Assembly (NCBI RefSeq): GCF_014960965.1
Contig: NZ_CP063169.1
Location: 4,001,581 to 4,065,580, forward strand
Direction of reading: 5' to 3'
From: Ruania alkalisoli
GTDB taxonomy: Bacteria > Actinomycetota > Actinomycetes > Actinomycetales > Beutenbergiaceae
DNA: 64,000 bases
Below the pieces are notes generated by a model, which saw only the letters and a list, made by a program, of their open reading frames with translations, was not told the DNA's origin and did no database searches. Within the stretch, counting starts at the first letter, position 1; every line of letters begins with the position of its first letter. This document shows positions 32,832 to 41,924 of this stretch, piece by piece. The translations under genes and the position numbers were made by a program.

Positions 32832-34892
32832 CTACCCGAGCACCTCTGGTAGCTCCGGCGCCTCGCCGCCGAGCACATGCTCAGCCAGGAACGCCGAGAC
32901 CACCTGGTACCAGATCTTCGCGTGCTGCGGGGTGAGGATCCAGTGGTTCTCGTCCGGAAAGTACAGGAACCGGTGCACGGTGGAGCCGTCCTCACCGGCG
33001 GGCAGCCCAGAGGAGCTGAGCAGGTCGTACCAGAGCCGCAGTCCCTCACCGATCGGCACCCGGTAGTCCTTGTCTCCGTGGATCACCAGCATCGGGGTGC
33101 GGATCTCGGCGACGGCGCGGTGGGGGGAGTTTTGCTCCGCCATCTCCGGCGTCATCTCGCGGGTCCAGTAGAACGCCGCATCGGTGGTGCCACCAAAGGC
33201 GTCCAGGCCCCACAGGCTGGCGTGCGTGACGATCGCGTCGAACCGGTCGGTGTGTCCGGCGACCCAGTTGGCCATGTAGCCACCGAACGAGCCACCCATG
33301 GCGGCTGTGCGGGTCTGATCGATCTCCGGCAGTGCCTCGGCAGCATCGGTCGCAGCCATGAGATCGGTGAACGGCGCCTGACCCCAGGCACCCCACCCAC
33401 GCTGGATGAAGTCCTGCCCGTACCCGGTGCTCAGGGCCGGGTCCGGCAACAGCACGGCATAGCCCTGCGCGACCAGCAGCCACGGGCACCACCGCCAGCT
33501 CCATGCGTTCCAGGACCCGAGCGGGCCACCGTGGATCCACAACAGCAGTGGAGCAGGCTCGTCCGCGCTCGCTCCGTCCGGCAGCGCCAACCAGGACCGG
33601 ACGCGCGTGCCGTCGTCGGCGGTCGCCTCCACCTCGCGCAGCGTTCCCGGTAGCACCGGCCGCGGCACCGGACCGCGTAGCGCCGTCACGTCCCCGGAGT
33701 CCAGATCGATGCGCACCACCTCGGCCGGGAACTCGTAGGAGGACCGCAGTGCGTAAGCCGTCGCGCCATCCGGTGCGGCAACCACACTGGCGTACGCGGC
33801 AGCGTCGTCGGTCACCTGGGTGACCACACCCTCCAGGGTGACGTGAAAGACGGGCGAGCGACCGTCGTCGTCGGTGGCCATCAGCAGCCCGGACGAATCC
33901 GGCAGCCACACCGGTTCACCCGGCCAACGGTCCCACTCCGCGGCGATCCGGCGCGGCGCGGACCCGTCGATCCCGCACACCCACAGGCTTACCTCAGGTG
34001 CACGCTCGGGCGTGGTGATCGTCTCGAGGCCGTAGGCGACGTGCTGCCCGTCCGGGCTGATGCGGGGGGTCAGGAACTCCGCCTCCGGGTCGTCCACCAG
34101 CACGGTGCGCCCGCCATCGGCCAGGTCGATGCGAACGAGCTGGGTGCGTACGGCACCCCTTCCCAGCGGCACCCGCCACGTGCTCACGACGGCGGAGCCG
34201 TCCGGGGCGAGATCGGCCTCGGCCTCGATGAGGTGCTTGCCGGCGTCGGGGGTCAGGTCGCGCAGCTCGATCTCGTCCTGGGTGCTCGCCTCGCCGGCGA
34301 AGTACCGGGGAGCGGCGGGGCCGAGATCGTGATCCCAGAACCGCACGGGGTAGTCGCTGTGCAAGATCGCGGACACCTTGTTCTCCTCGCGCGCGTCCCA
34401 GATGGCCTGCTCGGACTCCTCATCGGTGGCCGAGGGCATAGCATCGGCGGTGACGACCACCGTGCCAGCGGTCCGGGCGGCCTGCACTCCGGAGATGCCA
34501 CCGGGGCGGGTCGCCACCTGACTGGCTTCCCCGCCGGCGGCCGGAAGCAGCCACAACGCCGGCTTCGCCTTGTCCTCAGCGGTCTCCTCGGTCGGGCGCT
34601 TGGCGACGAAGAGCAAGTCGCCGTCAGCCGTGAAGGCGGCCCCGCTCTCTCCGGTGAGGCCGTGCGTCAGGCGCCGCGCCGGCTGGACGCCCGTCGGATC
34701 AACCTCCCACAGCGCGGTCAGGTACTTCGTGGCATCGGCGTTCAGGGTGGAGACGCCCACGACGATGCTGTCACCGTCCGGTGAGAGCGTCAGTCCGCCC
34801 ACACGCGGGAGGGCGATGTAGGAGTCGAGGTCGTGGAACGGGGTGGCCGGAGGGGTCTCCTCGGCTCCGGGGGTGTCGGTGCTGGTGTTCAC
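32832..34892 (-). CDS. S9 family (prolyl-oligopeptidase-like) serine peptidase
   Basis: A 686-residue cytosolic peptidase with an N-terminal beta-propeller (repeated SPDG and ISPDGQHVAYG motifs) and a C-terminal alpha/beta-hydrolase. The catalytic parts are Ser in GGSFGGYMANW, Asp in IHGDKDYRVP and His in DENHWI. It resembles acylaminoacyl-peptidase / DPP-type enzymes that cleave short peptides. The GTG at 34892 has TACGAA 6 bases upstream on the minus strand (leaderless). It stands between the convergent spermidine-synthase-like gene and an alpha/beta hydrolase on the same strand, 41 bases away. Confidence 0.9.
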   Translation of the reverse strand: MNTSTDTPGAEETPPATPFHDLDSYIALPRVGGLTLSPDGDSIVVGVSTLNADATKYLTALWEVDPTGVQPARRLTHGLTGESGAAFTADGDLLFVAKRPTEETAEDKAKPALWLLPAAGGEASQVATRPGGISGVQAARTAGTVVVTADAMPSATDEESEQAIWDAREENKVSAILHSDYPVRFWDHDLGPAAPRYFAGEASTQDEIELRDLTPDAGKHLIEAEADLAPDGSAVVSTWRVPLGRGAVRTQLVRIDLADGGRTVLVDDPEAEFLTPRISPDGQHVAYGLETITTPERAPEVSLWVCGIDGSAPRRIAAEWDRWPGEPVWLPDSSGLLMATDDDGRSPVFHVTLEGVVTQVTDDAAAYASVVAAPDGATAYALRSSYEFPAEVVRIDLDSGDVTALRGPVPRPVLPGTLREVEATADDGTRVRSWLALPDGASADEPAPLLLWIHGGPLGSWNAWSWRWCPWLLVAQGYAVLLPDPALSTGYGQDFIQRGWGAWGQAPFTDLMAATDAAEALPEIDQTRTAAMGGSFGGYMANWVAGHTDRFDAIVTHASLWGLDAFGGTTDAAFYWTREMTPEMAEQNSPHRAVAEIRTPMLVIHGDKDYRVPIGEGLRLWYDLLSSSGLPAGEDGSTVHRFLYFPDENHWILTPQHAKIWYQVVSAFLAEHVLGGEAPELPEVLG

Positions 34893-34933
34893 GAGACGTT
34901 CGTATCACGCCGGACCGACAGTGGCGAGAACAA

Positions 34934-35794
34934 TCACCACGACACCCTCTCCGGCCGGCCGCGAACAGCGGCACCGGACCGCACACCGGGCACTGTCCGG
35001 ATCTGTTCGAGCCATGCATCGGTCGTGCGCGCAAAGGCCAAGGGGTTGTCCCGCCGCACGAAGTGCCCGGCTCCCTCGATCGCCACCACCTCAGCGCCGC
35101 GATCGGCCAGAACGCGCCGATGGTCGGGCGTCATCCCGACATCGGGGGCCGTTCCAGTCACCACCAGCACCGGCGCAGATGCGGCGATTGCAGAGACGGT
35201 GTCCGGCCACGGCGCCGTCGGGATGACGTGACCGTTGCGCACGAGCAGGGCGTCGGCCTGGCGCTGGGCGCGTGCCCATTGCCGCACCTCCCACACCTGC
35301 CATCGAGGGTGGGAAGACGCACCGTGGGCCTCCAGCCGCTGTTGCCCCCACACGTGATACGCGAGCAACTCGCGCGCCGCTCGTGCGGCCACGAACCGGT
35401 CCTGAAATGCAGTCACCGGAAGCCGCCAGAACGGATCCTCGAGCAGTACCCCGTGCACCACCGCGGCCTGCTCGGCCGCGGCTGCGGCAATGGCCCCGCC
35501 CGCGGAGTGCCCGTAGAACACCACTTCGTCGTCTCGCCCCGCTCGGGCCAGGTATGGTCCGACGGCGTCCCTGACGTCGGCGAGCAGACGGTCGCCAGGA
35601 TGCAGTGGGTCGGCCGGGTCCCATCGAGGCGAGCGACCGTGTCCGCGCAGGTCTGGCGCCACCACGTCCCAGCCGTGGGCAGCCCAGTGCTTCGCGAGCC
35701 GGCGCAGTGTGTCGGCACTCTCCCTCAACCCGTGCAGCGCGACGATCGTGCCGCGCCGCTCACCAGCCGACCTGGGGTGGTACTCGGTGGACAT
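34934..35794 (-). CDS. alpha/beta-fold hydrolase
   Basis: A 286-residue hydrolase with oxyanion-loop LHGLRESADT, nucleophile elbow GHSAGGA (Ser), acid region VLVVTGTAPDVGM and a C-terminal GAGHFVRRDNP (His). I chose the ATG at 35794 because GGGAGGC precedes it; the frame stays open to 35947 but lacks homology there. Substrate unknown; it could be an esterase or a lactonase. It is followed by the S9 peptidase gene, which seems to have its own promoter. Confidence 0.82.
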   Translation of the reverse strand: MSTEYHPRSAGERRGTIVALHGLRESADTLRRLAKHWAAHGWDVVAPDLRGHGRSPRWDPADPLHPGDRLLADVRDAVGPYLARAGRDDEVVFYGHSAGGAIAAAAAEQAAVVHGVLLEDPFWRLPVTAFQDRFVAARAARELLAYHVWGQQRLEAHGASSHPRWQVWEVRQWARAQRQADALLVRNGHVIPTAPWPDTVSAIAASAPVLVVTGTAPDVGMTPDHRRVLADRGAEVVAIEGAGHFVRRDNPLAFARTTDAWLEQIRTVPGVRSGAAVRGRPERVSW

Positions 35795-36205
35795 GCCTCC
35801 CACTGGCGGACGCACTCCTCGGCGCCTGGCAACCCGAGAACGTGGTCGCACAGAGCCGGTGTCCGCGTGCACCCCCGTACGACCAGGTGCTCGCGACTGG
35901 GTCAGCGATCGCATCGCGACCGTTCGACGCAGTGAAAGCGCATTCACGTATCATGCCACGAGACACTGCCTGACGCGGCGGAGGGGCCCCTATCGAGGCG
36001 CGAACAGGTCGCACAAACCTGAGAACCTTGCCAACTACATGCCGATCACCCATACGGCATGCGCTTTCAGTTTTTCTTGACATCTTTCAGCAACGGTCAT
36101 AGCGTCTCCTTTCGAGACAGCGACCACCCTTCGACGGAGAAGAGATCCCGTGACGCTCCCGGCACTCCCCGCGCCGCTGGCACGCATCGACCTTCGGGCG
36201 ATCTG
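35795..36205. other. 411-base divergent intergenic region
   Basis: No gene seen. The left part (35795-36000) shows nothing specific. The right part contains the inverted repeat at 36038-36061 and the importer promoter at 36077-36105, listed separately. Confidence 0.6.
36038..36105 (+). promoter_or_regulatory. sugar-importer promoter with upstream inverted repeat
   Basis: TTGACA (36077-36082) and TAGCGT (36100-36105) are 17 bases apart, a good housekeeping promoter. CATGCCG (36038-36044) and CGGCATG (36055-36061), separated by 10 bases, form an inverted repeat just upstream. CTTTCAG occurs twice around the -35. The LacI regulator at 40815 is a candidate ligand-responsive protein for these sites. 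Confidence 0.5.
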
Positions 36206-37186
36206 ATGACCGCGCCACCGCAGACCACACCCAAGACAGCGACCCGGGAGACGCCGGGCCCTCGTCCTGCCAGGAACCCGCGACAACGCCGGGACTACGG
36301 TCTGGTGATCCTCGCGGCCCCCGCAGTGATCCTGCTGCTGGTGTTCGCCTACGGTCCGATGGCGGGCCTGGTCGTCGCGTTCCAAGACTTCAACGTCGCC
36401 GACGGGGTCTTCGCCTCACCCTGGGCGGGACTGGAGAACTTCCGCTTCTTCTTCACCTCCGGCGACGCGACGCGCATCATGCGCAACACGCTGCTGCTCA
36501 ACGTGCTGTTCCTCAGCGCCACGCTCGCGGTCGGCGTCATGTTGGCACTGATGCTGAACGAGATCCGGGGCAAGGTCACCAAACGGTTCTTCCAGTCGGT
36601 GATCTTCGTGCCCTATTTCGTCTCGCCGATCGTGGTCAGCATCTTCCTGCAGGCCTTCCTGGCAGGACCGGGTGGCCGCGGGGGCCTCATCAACGACGCC
36701 GCCGGACTCTTCGGCATCCCCTCGGTGACCTGGTACACCGAACCGGGACCGTGGCCGTGGATCCTCACCCTCGTCAAGGTGTGGCAGCTCGGCGGGTACA
36801 TGAGCGTGATCTTCCTCGCCGCCATCACCGCCATCCCGGAGGAGGTCTACGAGGCTGGTGAGATCGACGGTGCGAGCCGGGCCCAGATGGCCTGGCGGAT
36901 CACCACACCGTTGCTCAAACCGACCGCGGCCATCCTCCTCGTGCTCGGTGTCGGCCGGATCTTCTACGGCGACTTCGCCACCATCTACGCGATCGTCGGC
37001 GACAACGGCACCCTCTTCCCGACCACAGACGTGATCGACACCTACGTCTTCCGCGCCCTGCGCACCCGCGGCGACTTCGGGGTCACGGCGGCGATCGGAC
37101 TCGTCCAGTCCGTCGTCGGCTTCGTGCTCGTGGTCGTCGCCACGATGGTGCAGCGCCGCTACGCCAAGGAGACATCGATCCTGTGA
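36206..37186 (+). CDS. carbohydrate ABC transporter permease (LplB-like)
   Basis: A 326-residue permease with six membrane helices and the cytoplasmic EAA loop EVYEAGEIDGASRAQMAWRI, which contacts the ATPase. The family resembles LplB/YtcP-type permeases for oligo- or polysaccharide fragments. The ATG at 36206 is chosen as the first start consistent with the family; the ribosome site is poor. The second permease overlaps its end (GTGA) and the lipoprotein follows. No ATPase gene is present, so it must use a shared MsmK-like ATPase encoded elsewhere. Confidence 0.88.
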   Translation: MTAPPQTTPKTATRETPGPRPARNPRQRRDYGLVILAAPAVILLLVFAYGPMAGLVVAFQDFNVADGVFASPWAGLENFRFFFTSGDATRIMRNTLLLNVLFLSATLAVGVMLALMLNEIRGKVTKRFFQSVIFVPYFVSPIVVSIFLQAFLAGPGGRGGLINDAAGLFGIPSVTWYTEPGPWPWILTLVKVWQLGGYMSVIFLAAITAIPEEVYEAGEIDGASRAQMAWRITTPLLKPTAAILLVLGVGRIFYGDFATIYAIVGDNGTLFPTTDVIDTYVFRALRTRGDFGVTAAIGLVQSVVGFVLVVVATMVQRRYAKETSIL

Positions 37187-38100
37187 CTGCCACCGTTGAA
37201 CGCACAGCACCCGTGACCAGGGTGAGGCCCCCTTCTCGGCGCAAGAGCCGCCGTCTGGAGCCGTTCACCATCGCCAGCTACGCGGGCGTGATCTGCTTCG
37301 GCCTGGTCTGCGCCATCCCGTTCTGGATGGTGGTGGCCGGATCTCTGACGGCGGAGAGCGCACTCTCCCAGCGCGGATACTCCTTCTGGCCCACCCCCTT
37401 CTCCCTGGACGCCTACACCACCCTGTTCCAGGGCACCCGGGTCTGGCTCTCCTACGGCGCCACCATCTTCATCACCGGCATCGGAACAGCCATCGCGGTG
37501 GCGGCCACCTCCGGGATCGCGTGGGTCATCGCCCGCGGCCTGCCGCGCGTCAGCCGCCCGCTGGCCGTCTTCGCCTACATCCCGATGCTGTTCAACGGCG
37601 GCCTGGTGCCCATGTACATCCTCATCACTCAGGTCCTGCAGCTGCAGAACTCATGGTTCGCGGTGATCCTGCCGCTGGTGATCGCCCCGTTCCTGGTGTT
37701 CGTGCAGGTGAGCTTCTTCCGGGCGACACCGCAGGAGATCCTCGACGCGGCCCGGATCGACGGCGCCGGTGAGCTGCGGATCTTCTTCCAGGTGGTGCTG
37801 CCGCTGTCGAAGCCGGTGATCGCCGTGATCGCTCTGTTCTACGCCGTGACCTTCTGGAACGAGTGGTTCCACGCGCTGCTGTTCCTCAGCCAGCCGGAGA
37901 AGTTCCCGCTGCAGCTGGTGCTGCAGAACCTCATCTCCTCGGTCACCAACGCCGCCGAGCTCGGCACCACGAGCGCGGCACCCGTCTACCAGATGCGACT
38001 CGCGATGACAGTCATCACGATCGGCCCGATCCTGCTCGCCTACCCGTTCGCCCAGCGGTACTTCGTCAAGGGCCTGACCCTCGGCGCCACCAAGGGCTGA
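37183..38100 (+). CDS. carbohydrate ABC transporter permease (YtcP/LplC-like)
   Basis: A 305-residue permease, six helices, EAA loop EILDAARIDGAGELRIFFQV. The GTG start overlaps the preceding stop by 4 bases, showing translational coupling. It is the second membrane subunit of the importer, paired with the LplB-like protein. The extended loop between helices (RGYSFWPTPFSLDAYTTLF) is typical of the family. Confidence 0.9.
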   Translation: MTATVERTAPVTRVRPPSRRKSRRLEPFTIASYAGVICFGLVCAIPFWMVVAGSLTAESALSQRGYSFWPTPFSLDAYTTLFQGTRVWLSYGATIFITGIGTAIAVAATSGIAWVIARGLPRVSRPLAVFAYIPMLFNGGLVPMYILITQVLQLQNSWFAVILPLVIAPFLVFVQVSFFRATPQEILDAARIDGAGELRIFFQVVLPLSKPVIAVIALFYAVTFWNEWFHALLFLSQPEKFPLQLVLQNLISSVTNAAELGTTSAAPVYQMRLAMTVITIGPILLAYPFAQRYFVKGLTLGATKG

Positions 38101-38139
38101 CGCGGCCCACCTGCACAGATCACACCCAACGAAGGGAAC

Positions 38140-39699
38140 ATGATGTCTGCCCACCACACCTTCTCCCGCCGGTCGTTCCTCGCCGGCACCGGAGCGGCCG
38201 TGACCGCCGTCGGACTCGCCGCGTGCGGGAATGGTTCCGGCAATGGCAATGGCTCGGGGAGCTCGACCTACTCCTTGCTCCTCCCCGGGGACACACCCAC
38301 GGACTGGACCCGGATCCGCGACGCAGTGAACCAGAAACTGCGCACCGACCTCGGGTTCGAGATCGAGCCCCAGTTCATCAACTGGAGCAACTTCGCCAAC
38401 CAGTCGCTGCTGAAGTTCACCGCCGGTGAGGATTTCCAGACGTCGCTATCGGCCCGCTGGCTCAACATCGCCCAGCTGATCGAAGGCGGATCGCTGCAGC
38501 CGATGGACGATCTGCTCGCGAGCGGGGACTACGGCAATCTCACTGCTGCGGTCGACGAAAGTGCGTTCGACGCCAACCGGTGGAGCGACGGGAACGTCTA
38601 CGGCGTCCCGGCCGTCAACAGCGCCGCCCGGATCCACTGCTACGTCGCCCGCGGCGACCTCATCGACCGCTACGCCGGCGGCGAGATCACCAGCTTCGAC
38701 CAGCTGGAGCAGTTCTGGTATGACGTACACGCCGGCGAGGGGATCGTCGGCTACGTGAAGAACAACTCGGTCTTCGATGTGCTCGGCGCTCCCACCGGGA
38801 CGATGTTCGCCGAAGGGTGGGAATCGCCGTCGATGATCCCGCTGTACTTCTCCAGCGACTCTCTGCTGTTCGTCCCCTCCCGCGATGCCGCGACCAGCGG
38901 CGTGACGGACGCGGTGCCCTTCTGGGAGCACCAGCCCTACGTCGATGCGCTGCGCCGTGCCCGCCGCTACTACGAGGACGGCATCATCAACGCCGACCGG
39001 CTCAACGTCGACTCCGCCACCGCCGGGGCGTTGTTCAAATCCGGTGGGGCTGCCACCACCTGGGCGATCACCGATGGTGCGAATACCTCTGCCCACCTGA
39101 GCCAGCTCGAGGCAGCCGTGCCCGGAGCAAGCCTGGTGACGCTGCTGCCGTTCGCCGACGGGATGGACGCCCGCCCGAACCAGACGTTCCAGGCCGACAA
39201 CCTGGTGGTGGTCAATGCAGCGGCGGCCGACGCCGAAGCCGCGATGGCACTCCTGGACTGGGTATCGATCCAGGAGAACCACGACCTGCTCCAGTACGGC
39301 GTCGAAGGCACCGACTGGACTCCCGTCGGCGAGGACGCCTACGAGCCGACCAGCGACTACGCGAACTTCCCCGGCTACGCCCTGAGCTGGCGGATCCCGT
39401 TGGAGCGCCGGTTCTCGCGCATGAGCGAGTCGGAGCAGGCGTGGTTCGAGTGGTCCAAGGACTACAACAACTTCACCCAGGACCCGTTCGCCGGGTTCAT
39501 CCCCGACCTGAGTGCGATCGAGACCGAACACGCGCAGATCACCGCAGCGATCGGCGAATATGGCAACCCGTTGTGGGCCGGTGCCGTGGACGTGGACGAG
39601 GGCCTGGACAACCTCAAGCATGCGGTCGAGCAAGCCGGCCTGGCCACCGTGCAGGAAGAACTGAACCGGCAGGCCGACGCCTACCTCGCGGGCCAGTAG
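38140..39699 (+). CDS. ABC transporter solute-binding lipoprotein
   Basis: A 519-residue extracellular sugar-binding protein. The N-terminus has a twin-arginine motif (SRRSFLAGTG) and a lipobox (GLAACGN), so it is probably exported folded by Tat and lipid-anchored at Cys. The size fits the LipO/YtcQ family that serves LplB/LplC permeases. AAGGGA lies 2-3 bases before the ATG at 38140 and 5-6 before the ATG at 38143, so the second may be the real start. The ligand is probably an oligosaccharide; the nearby acetylesterase-like protein suggests an acetylated plant polymer, but this is inference. Confidence 0.88.
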   Translation: MMSAHHTFSRRSFLAGTGAAVTAVGLAACGNGSGNGNGSGSSTYSLLLPGDTPTDWTRIRDAVNQKLRTDLGFEIEPQFINWSNFANQSLLKFTAGEDFQTSLSARWLNIAQLIEGGSLQPMDDLLASGDYGNLTAAVDESAFDANRWSDGNVYGVPAVNSAARIHCYVARGDLIDRYAGGEITSFDQLEQFWYDVHAGEGIVGYVKNNSVFDVLGAPTGTMFAEGWESPSMIPLYFSSDSLLFVPSRDAATSGVTDAVPFWEHQPYVDALRRARRYYEDGIINADRLNVDSATAGALFKSGGAATTWAITDGANTSAHLSQLEAAVPGASLVTLLPFADGMDARPNQTFQADNLVVVNAAAADAEAAMALLDWVSIQENHDLLQYGVEGTDWTPVGEDAYEPTSDYANFPGYALSWRIPLERRFSRMSESEQAWFEWSKDYNNFTQDPFAGFIPDLSAIETEHAQITAAIGEYGNPLWAGAVDVDEGLDNLKHAVEQAGLATVQEELNRQADAYLAGQ

Positions 39700-39768
39700 C
39701 GGCCAGCCCGCCCTCACCCCGTTCATCCCCGCACGGCTCCTCGCCGGCCTCGTTCGTGAAGGAACTCT

Positions 39769-40746
39769 GTGATCGACTACGCCCTCGCCGTCGGCTCGGC
39801 CAGGCTGACCGAACGACTCTTCGGCACGTCCCTGGACGTCCTGCGCGACGTCCAGGGACGGCGGGTCGGTGACATCCTGCATGACCTCCGGTCCCCGGCC
39901 TCCGACCAGACCCTCGCGCAGGCAGAAGCACTCGTGACGGGCTGGGATACCGCGCCACTCACCGCGGACGTCCTCGCCCGCGCACCGCGGCTGCGCCTGG
40001 TGGTCCACGCCGGCGGTGGCACCGATCACCTCTTTCCCGACGGATACGGGGGCCTGACGGTCCTCGATGTGGGGGACGTCAACGCCGTCCCGGTGGCGGA
40101 GTACACCCTGGCGATGATCCTGCTGGCGAACAAGGAGACGTTCCGCGCTCAACAGCTCTACCGGCACCGGCGCACCGTCGTCGACCGGGAGGAGGAATTC
40201 CCCGTGGCCGGGAACTACGACCGCACCATCGGTGTCATCAGCGCCTCCCGGATCGGCCGTCTGGTGATCGAGCATCTCGAGAGCTTCCCGGGATTGCGCA
40301 CCCTCCTGTACGACCCGCACCCGAGCGCCCGAGCGGGCCTTCCGCCCGGGGTGGTGCGCGTCGACCTGGACACCCTGCTGGCATCCTCCGATGTGGTCAC
40401 CGTGCACGCCCCGGTATTGCCGGAGACGCACCGGATGATCGGCTCCCGGGAGCTGGCGCTGCTACGCGACGGCGCGACGCTCATCAACACCGCTCGCGGA
40501 TCACTCATCGACGCCGGCGCTCTGGAGGCCGAACTGGTCAGCGGCCGGATTCAGGCGATCCTCGACGTCACCGACCCCGAACCGCTACCTGCGCAGTCTC
40601 CGCTCTACGACCTCCCCCACGTGCTGCTCACCCCGCATATAGCCGGATCGGTGGGGACCGAGCTACGCCGGATGGGCGCCGCCGTCGCTGACCATCTCAC
40701 CGCGGCGGCACAACACCAGCACGCGACACAACCGGTCCCGCGATGA
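39769..40746 (+). CDS. D-isomer-specific 2-hydroxyacid dehydrogenase family protein
   Basis: A 325-residue NAD(P)-dependent dehydrogenase with the C-terminal signatures HAPVLPETHRMI, NTARGSLID and LLTPHIAGSVG (His). The dinucleotide loop is unusual: IGVISASRIGR, with Ser/Ala where GxGxxG is normal, as in some sugar-acid-type relatives. The GTG start follows AAGGAAC. It is part of the importer cluster, so it may act on a hydroxy acid or sugar acid from the imported substrate. Confidence 0.85.
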   Translation: MIDYALAVGSARLTERLFGTSLDVLRDVQGRRVGDILHDLRSPASDQTLAQAEALVTGWDTAPLTADVLARAPRLRLVVHAGGGTDHLFPDGYGGLTVLDVGDVNAVPVAEYTLAMILLANKETFRAQQLYRHRRTVVDREEEFPVAGNYDRTIGVISASRIGRLVIEHLESFPGLRTLLYDPHPSARAGLPPGVVRVDLDTLLASSDVVTVHAPVLPETHRMIGSRELALLRDGATLINTARGSLIDAGALEAELVSGRIQAILDVTDPEPLPAQSPLYDLPHVLLTPHIAGSVGTELRRMGAAVADHLTAAAQHQHATQPVPR

Positions 40747-40814
40747 GGAGGTCAGACGTCGCCGGAGTGAGACGTGGATACGATCGATCCTCAGGACCCA
40801 AGGGCAGGAGGACC

Positions 40815-41852
40815 ATGGCGGAGGAGCCACCGCTCGCGCGTGCCGCACGCCTGGCCGACGTCGCCGAGCTAGCGGGCGTGTCTCCGGCGACAGCATCGCG
40901 AGTCCTCAACGGGGGCCACCGCGGGGTCCGGGAGGGCAACCGGCAACGGGTGCTCGATGCGGCCAAGCGGCTGGGATACACGGCCAATCTCGCCGCGCAG
41001 ACCGTCGCTCGCGGGCGCGGGCGAGGGGTGACCCTCGTAGCCAAGGGCATGCCGGACGACTACGCCAATCCGGTCACCGCCGGAGTAGTATCCGCGGCTC
41101 AGAGACGTGGCCTGCCGTTCACACTGATCTCCGCCGGCACCGAACCGGCCGATCTGGTGGAGGCGGTCAACATGGCGCGTGGCAACCGGCCCGAACTCCT
41201 CGTCCTGGCGGGGGGCCGGATGGCCGACGACGCCACCATCCCCGATCTCGTCGACGCCCTGCAGCGATACGAGGACGAGGGGGGCCGTGTCGTACTCATC
41301 ACCCAGACGGGGCTCCCCTTCGACACGGTCTCCTACGCGAATCACCAAGGTGGCCGCGACATGGCCACCACGCTCGTCGACCTGGGCTACCGCAACTTCG
41401 CCGTGATCTCCGGCCTCAAGCACGGGCTGACACAGCGCGAACGCACCGACGGCTTCATCGAGGGACTGGCGGCTTCCGGGATCACGTTGCCGGCCGACCG
41501 CGTACTGATCGGCCAGTTCGATCGCGACGCCGCCTACGCGATGACCGGTGAACTGCTCCGCCGGCCGATCGAGGTCGATGCGATCTTCGCCGTCAACGAT
41601 GCGATGGCGCTCGGCGTGCTGACGTTCCTGCGGGACAGGGGCGGTACCGCACCCCGTATCGCGGTTGCCGGCTTCGATGACATCAAGGCGCTGCGGGACG
41701 TGACCCCGGCGCTGACGACCGTGCACCTGCCGTGGGAGAGCGCGGCCGACGAGGCGCTGCGGATGGGCCTGGGCCCGCGGTCGCCAGAGCCGCAGGTCTC
41801 AGTGATCGAGGGACATGTGGTCGTCCGTGAGAGCACACCCCCGCTGCGCTGA
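40815..41852 (+). CDS. LacI family transcriptional regulator
   Basis: A 345-residue repressor with N-terminal helix-turn-helix (ARLADVAELAGVSPATASRVLNG) and hinge, then a periplasmic-binding-protein-like sugar domain (VDAIFAVNDAMALGVL, IAVAGFDDI). The ATG at 40815 has AGGAGG just upstream; TACGAT (40780-40785) is a plausible -10. Candidate operators are the inverted repeat before the importer and the palindrome directly after this gene. It likely senses the imported sugar. Confidence 0.88.
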   Translation: MAEEPPLARAARLADVAELAGVSPATASRVLNGGHRGVREGNRQRVLDAAKRLGYTANLAAQTVARGRGRGVTLVAKGMPDDYANPVTAGVVSAAQRRGLPFTLISAGTEPADLVEAVNMARGNRPELLVLAGGRMADDATIPDLVDALQRYEDEGGRVVLITQTGLPFDTVSYANHQGGRDMATTLVDLGYRNFAVISGLKHGLTQRERTDGFIEGLAASGITLPADRVLIGQFDRDAAYAMTGELLRRPIEVDAIFAVNDAMALGVLTFLRDRGGTAPRIAVAGFDDIKALRDVTPALTTVHLPWESAADEALRMGLGPRSPEPQVSVIEGHVVVRESTPPLR

Positions 41853-41863
41853 CGGCGTAGCGG

Positions 41864-41878
41864 GAACGGAACCCGTTC
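41864..41878. promoter_or_regulatory. 15-bp palindrome, possible operator
   Basis: GAACGG-AAC-CCGTTC lies between the LacI gene and the esterase gene, 12 bases after the LacI stop and 46 bases before the TTG start. It could be a LacI-family operator controlling the esterase. Confidence 0.4.
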
Positions 41879-41924
41879 AGATGTTCAGTAGTGTGTTCCG
41901 GGTTCATCGATCAAGGAGCACCAG

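Noticed and set aside
38446-40431. A 661-codon open frame on the minus strand
   Set aside because: It is antisense to the binding-protein and dehydrogenase genes, which have clear motifs and ribosome sites.
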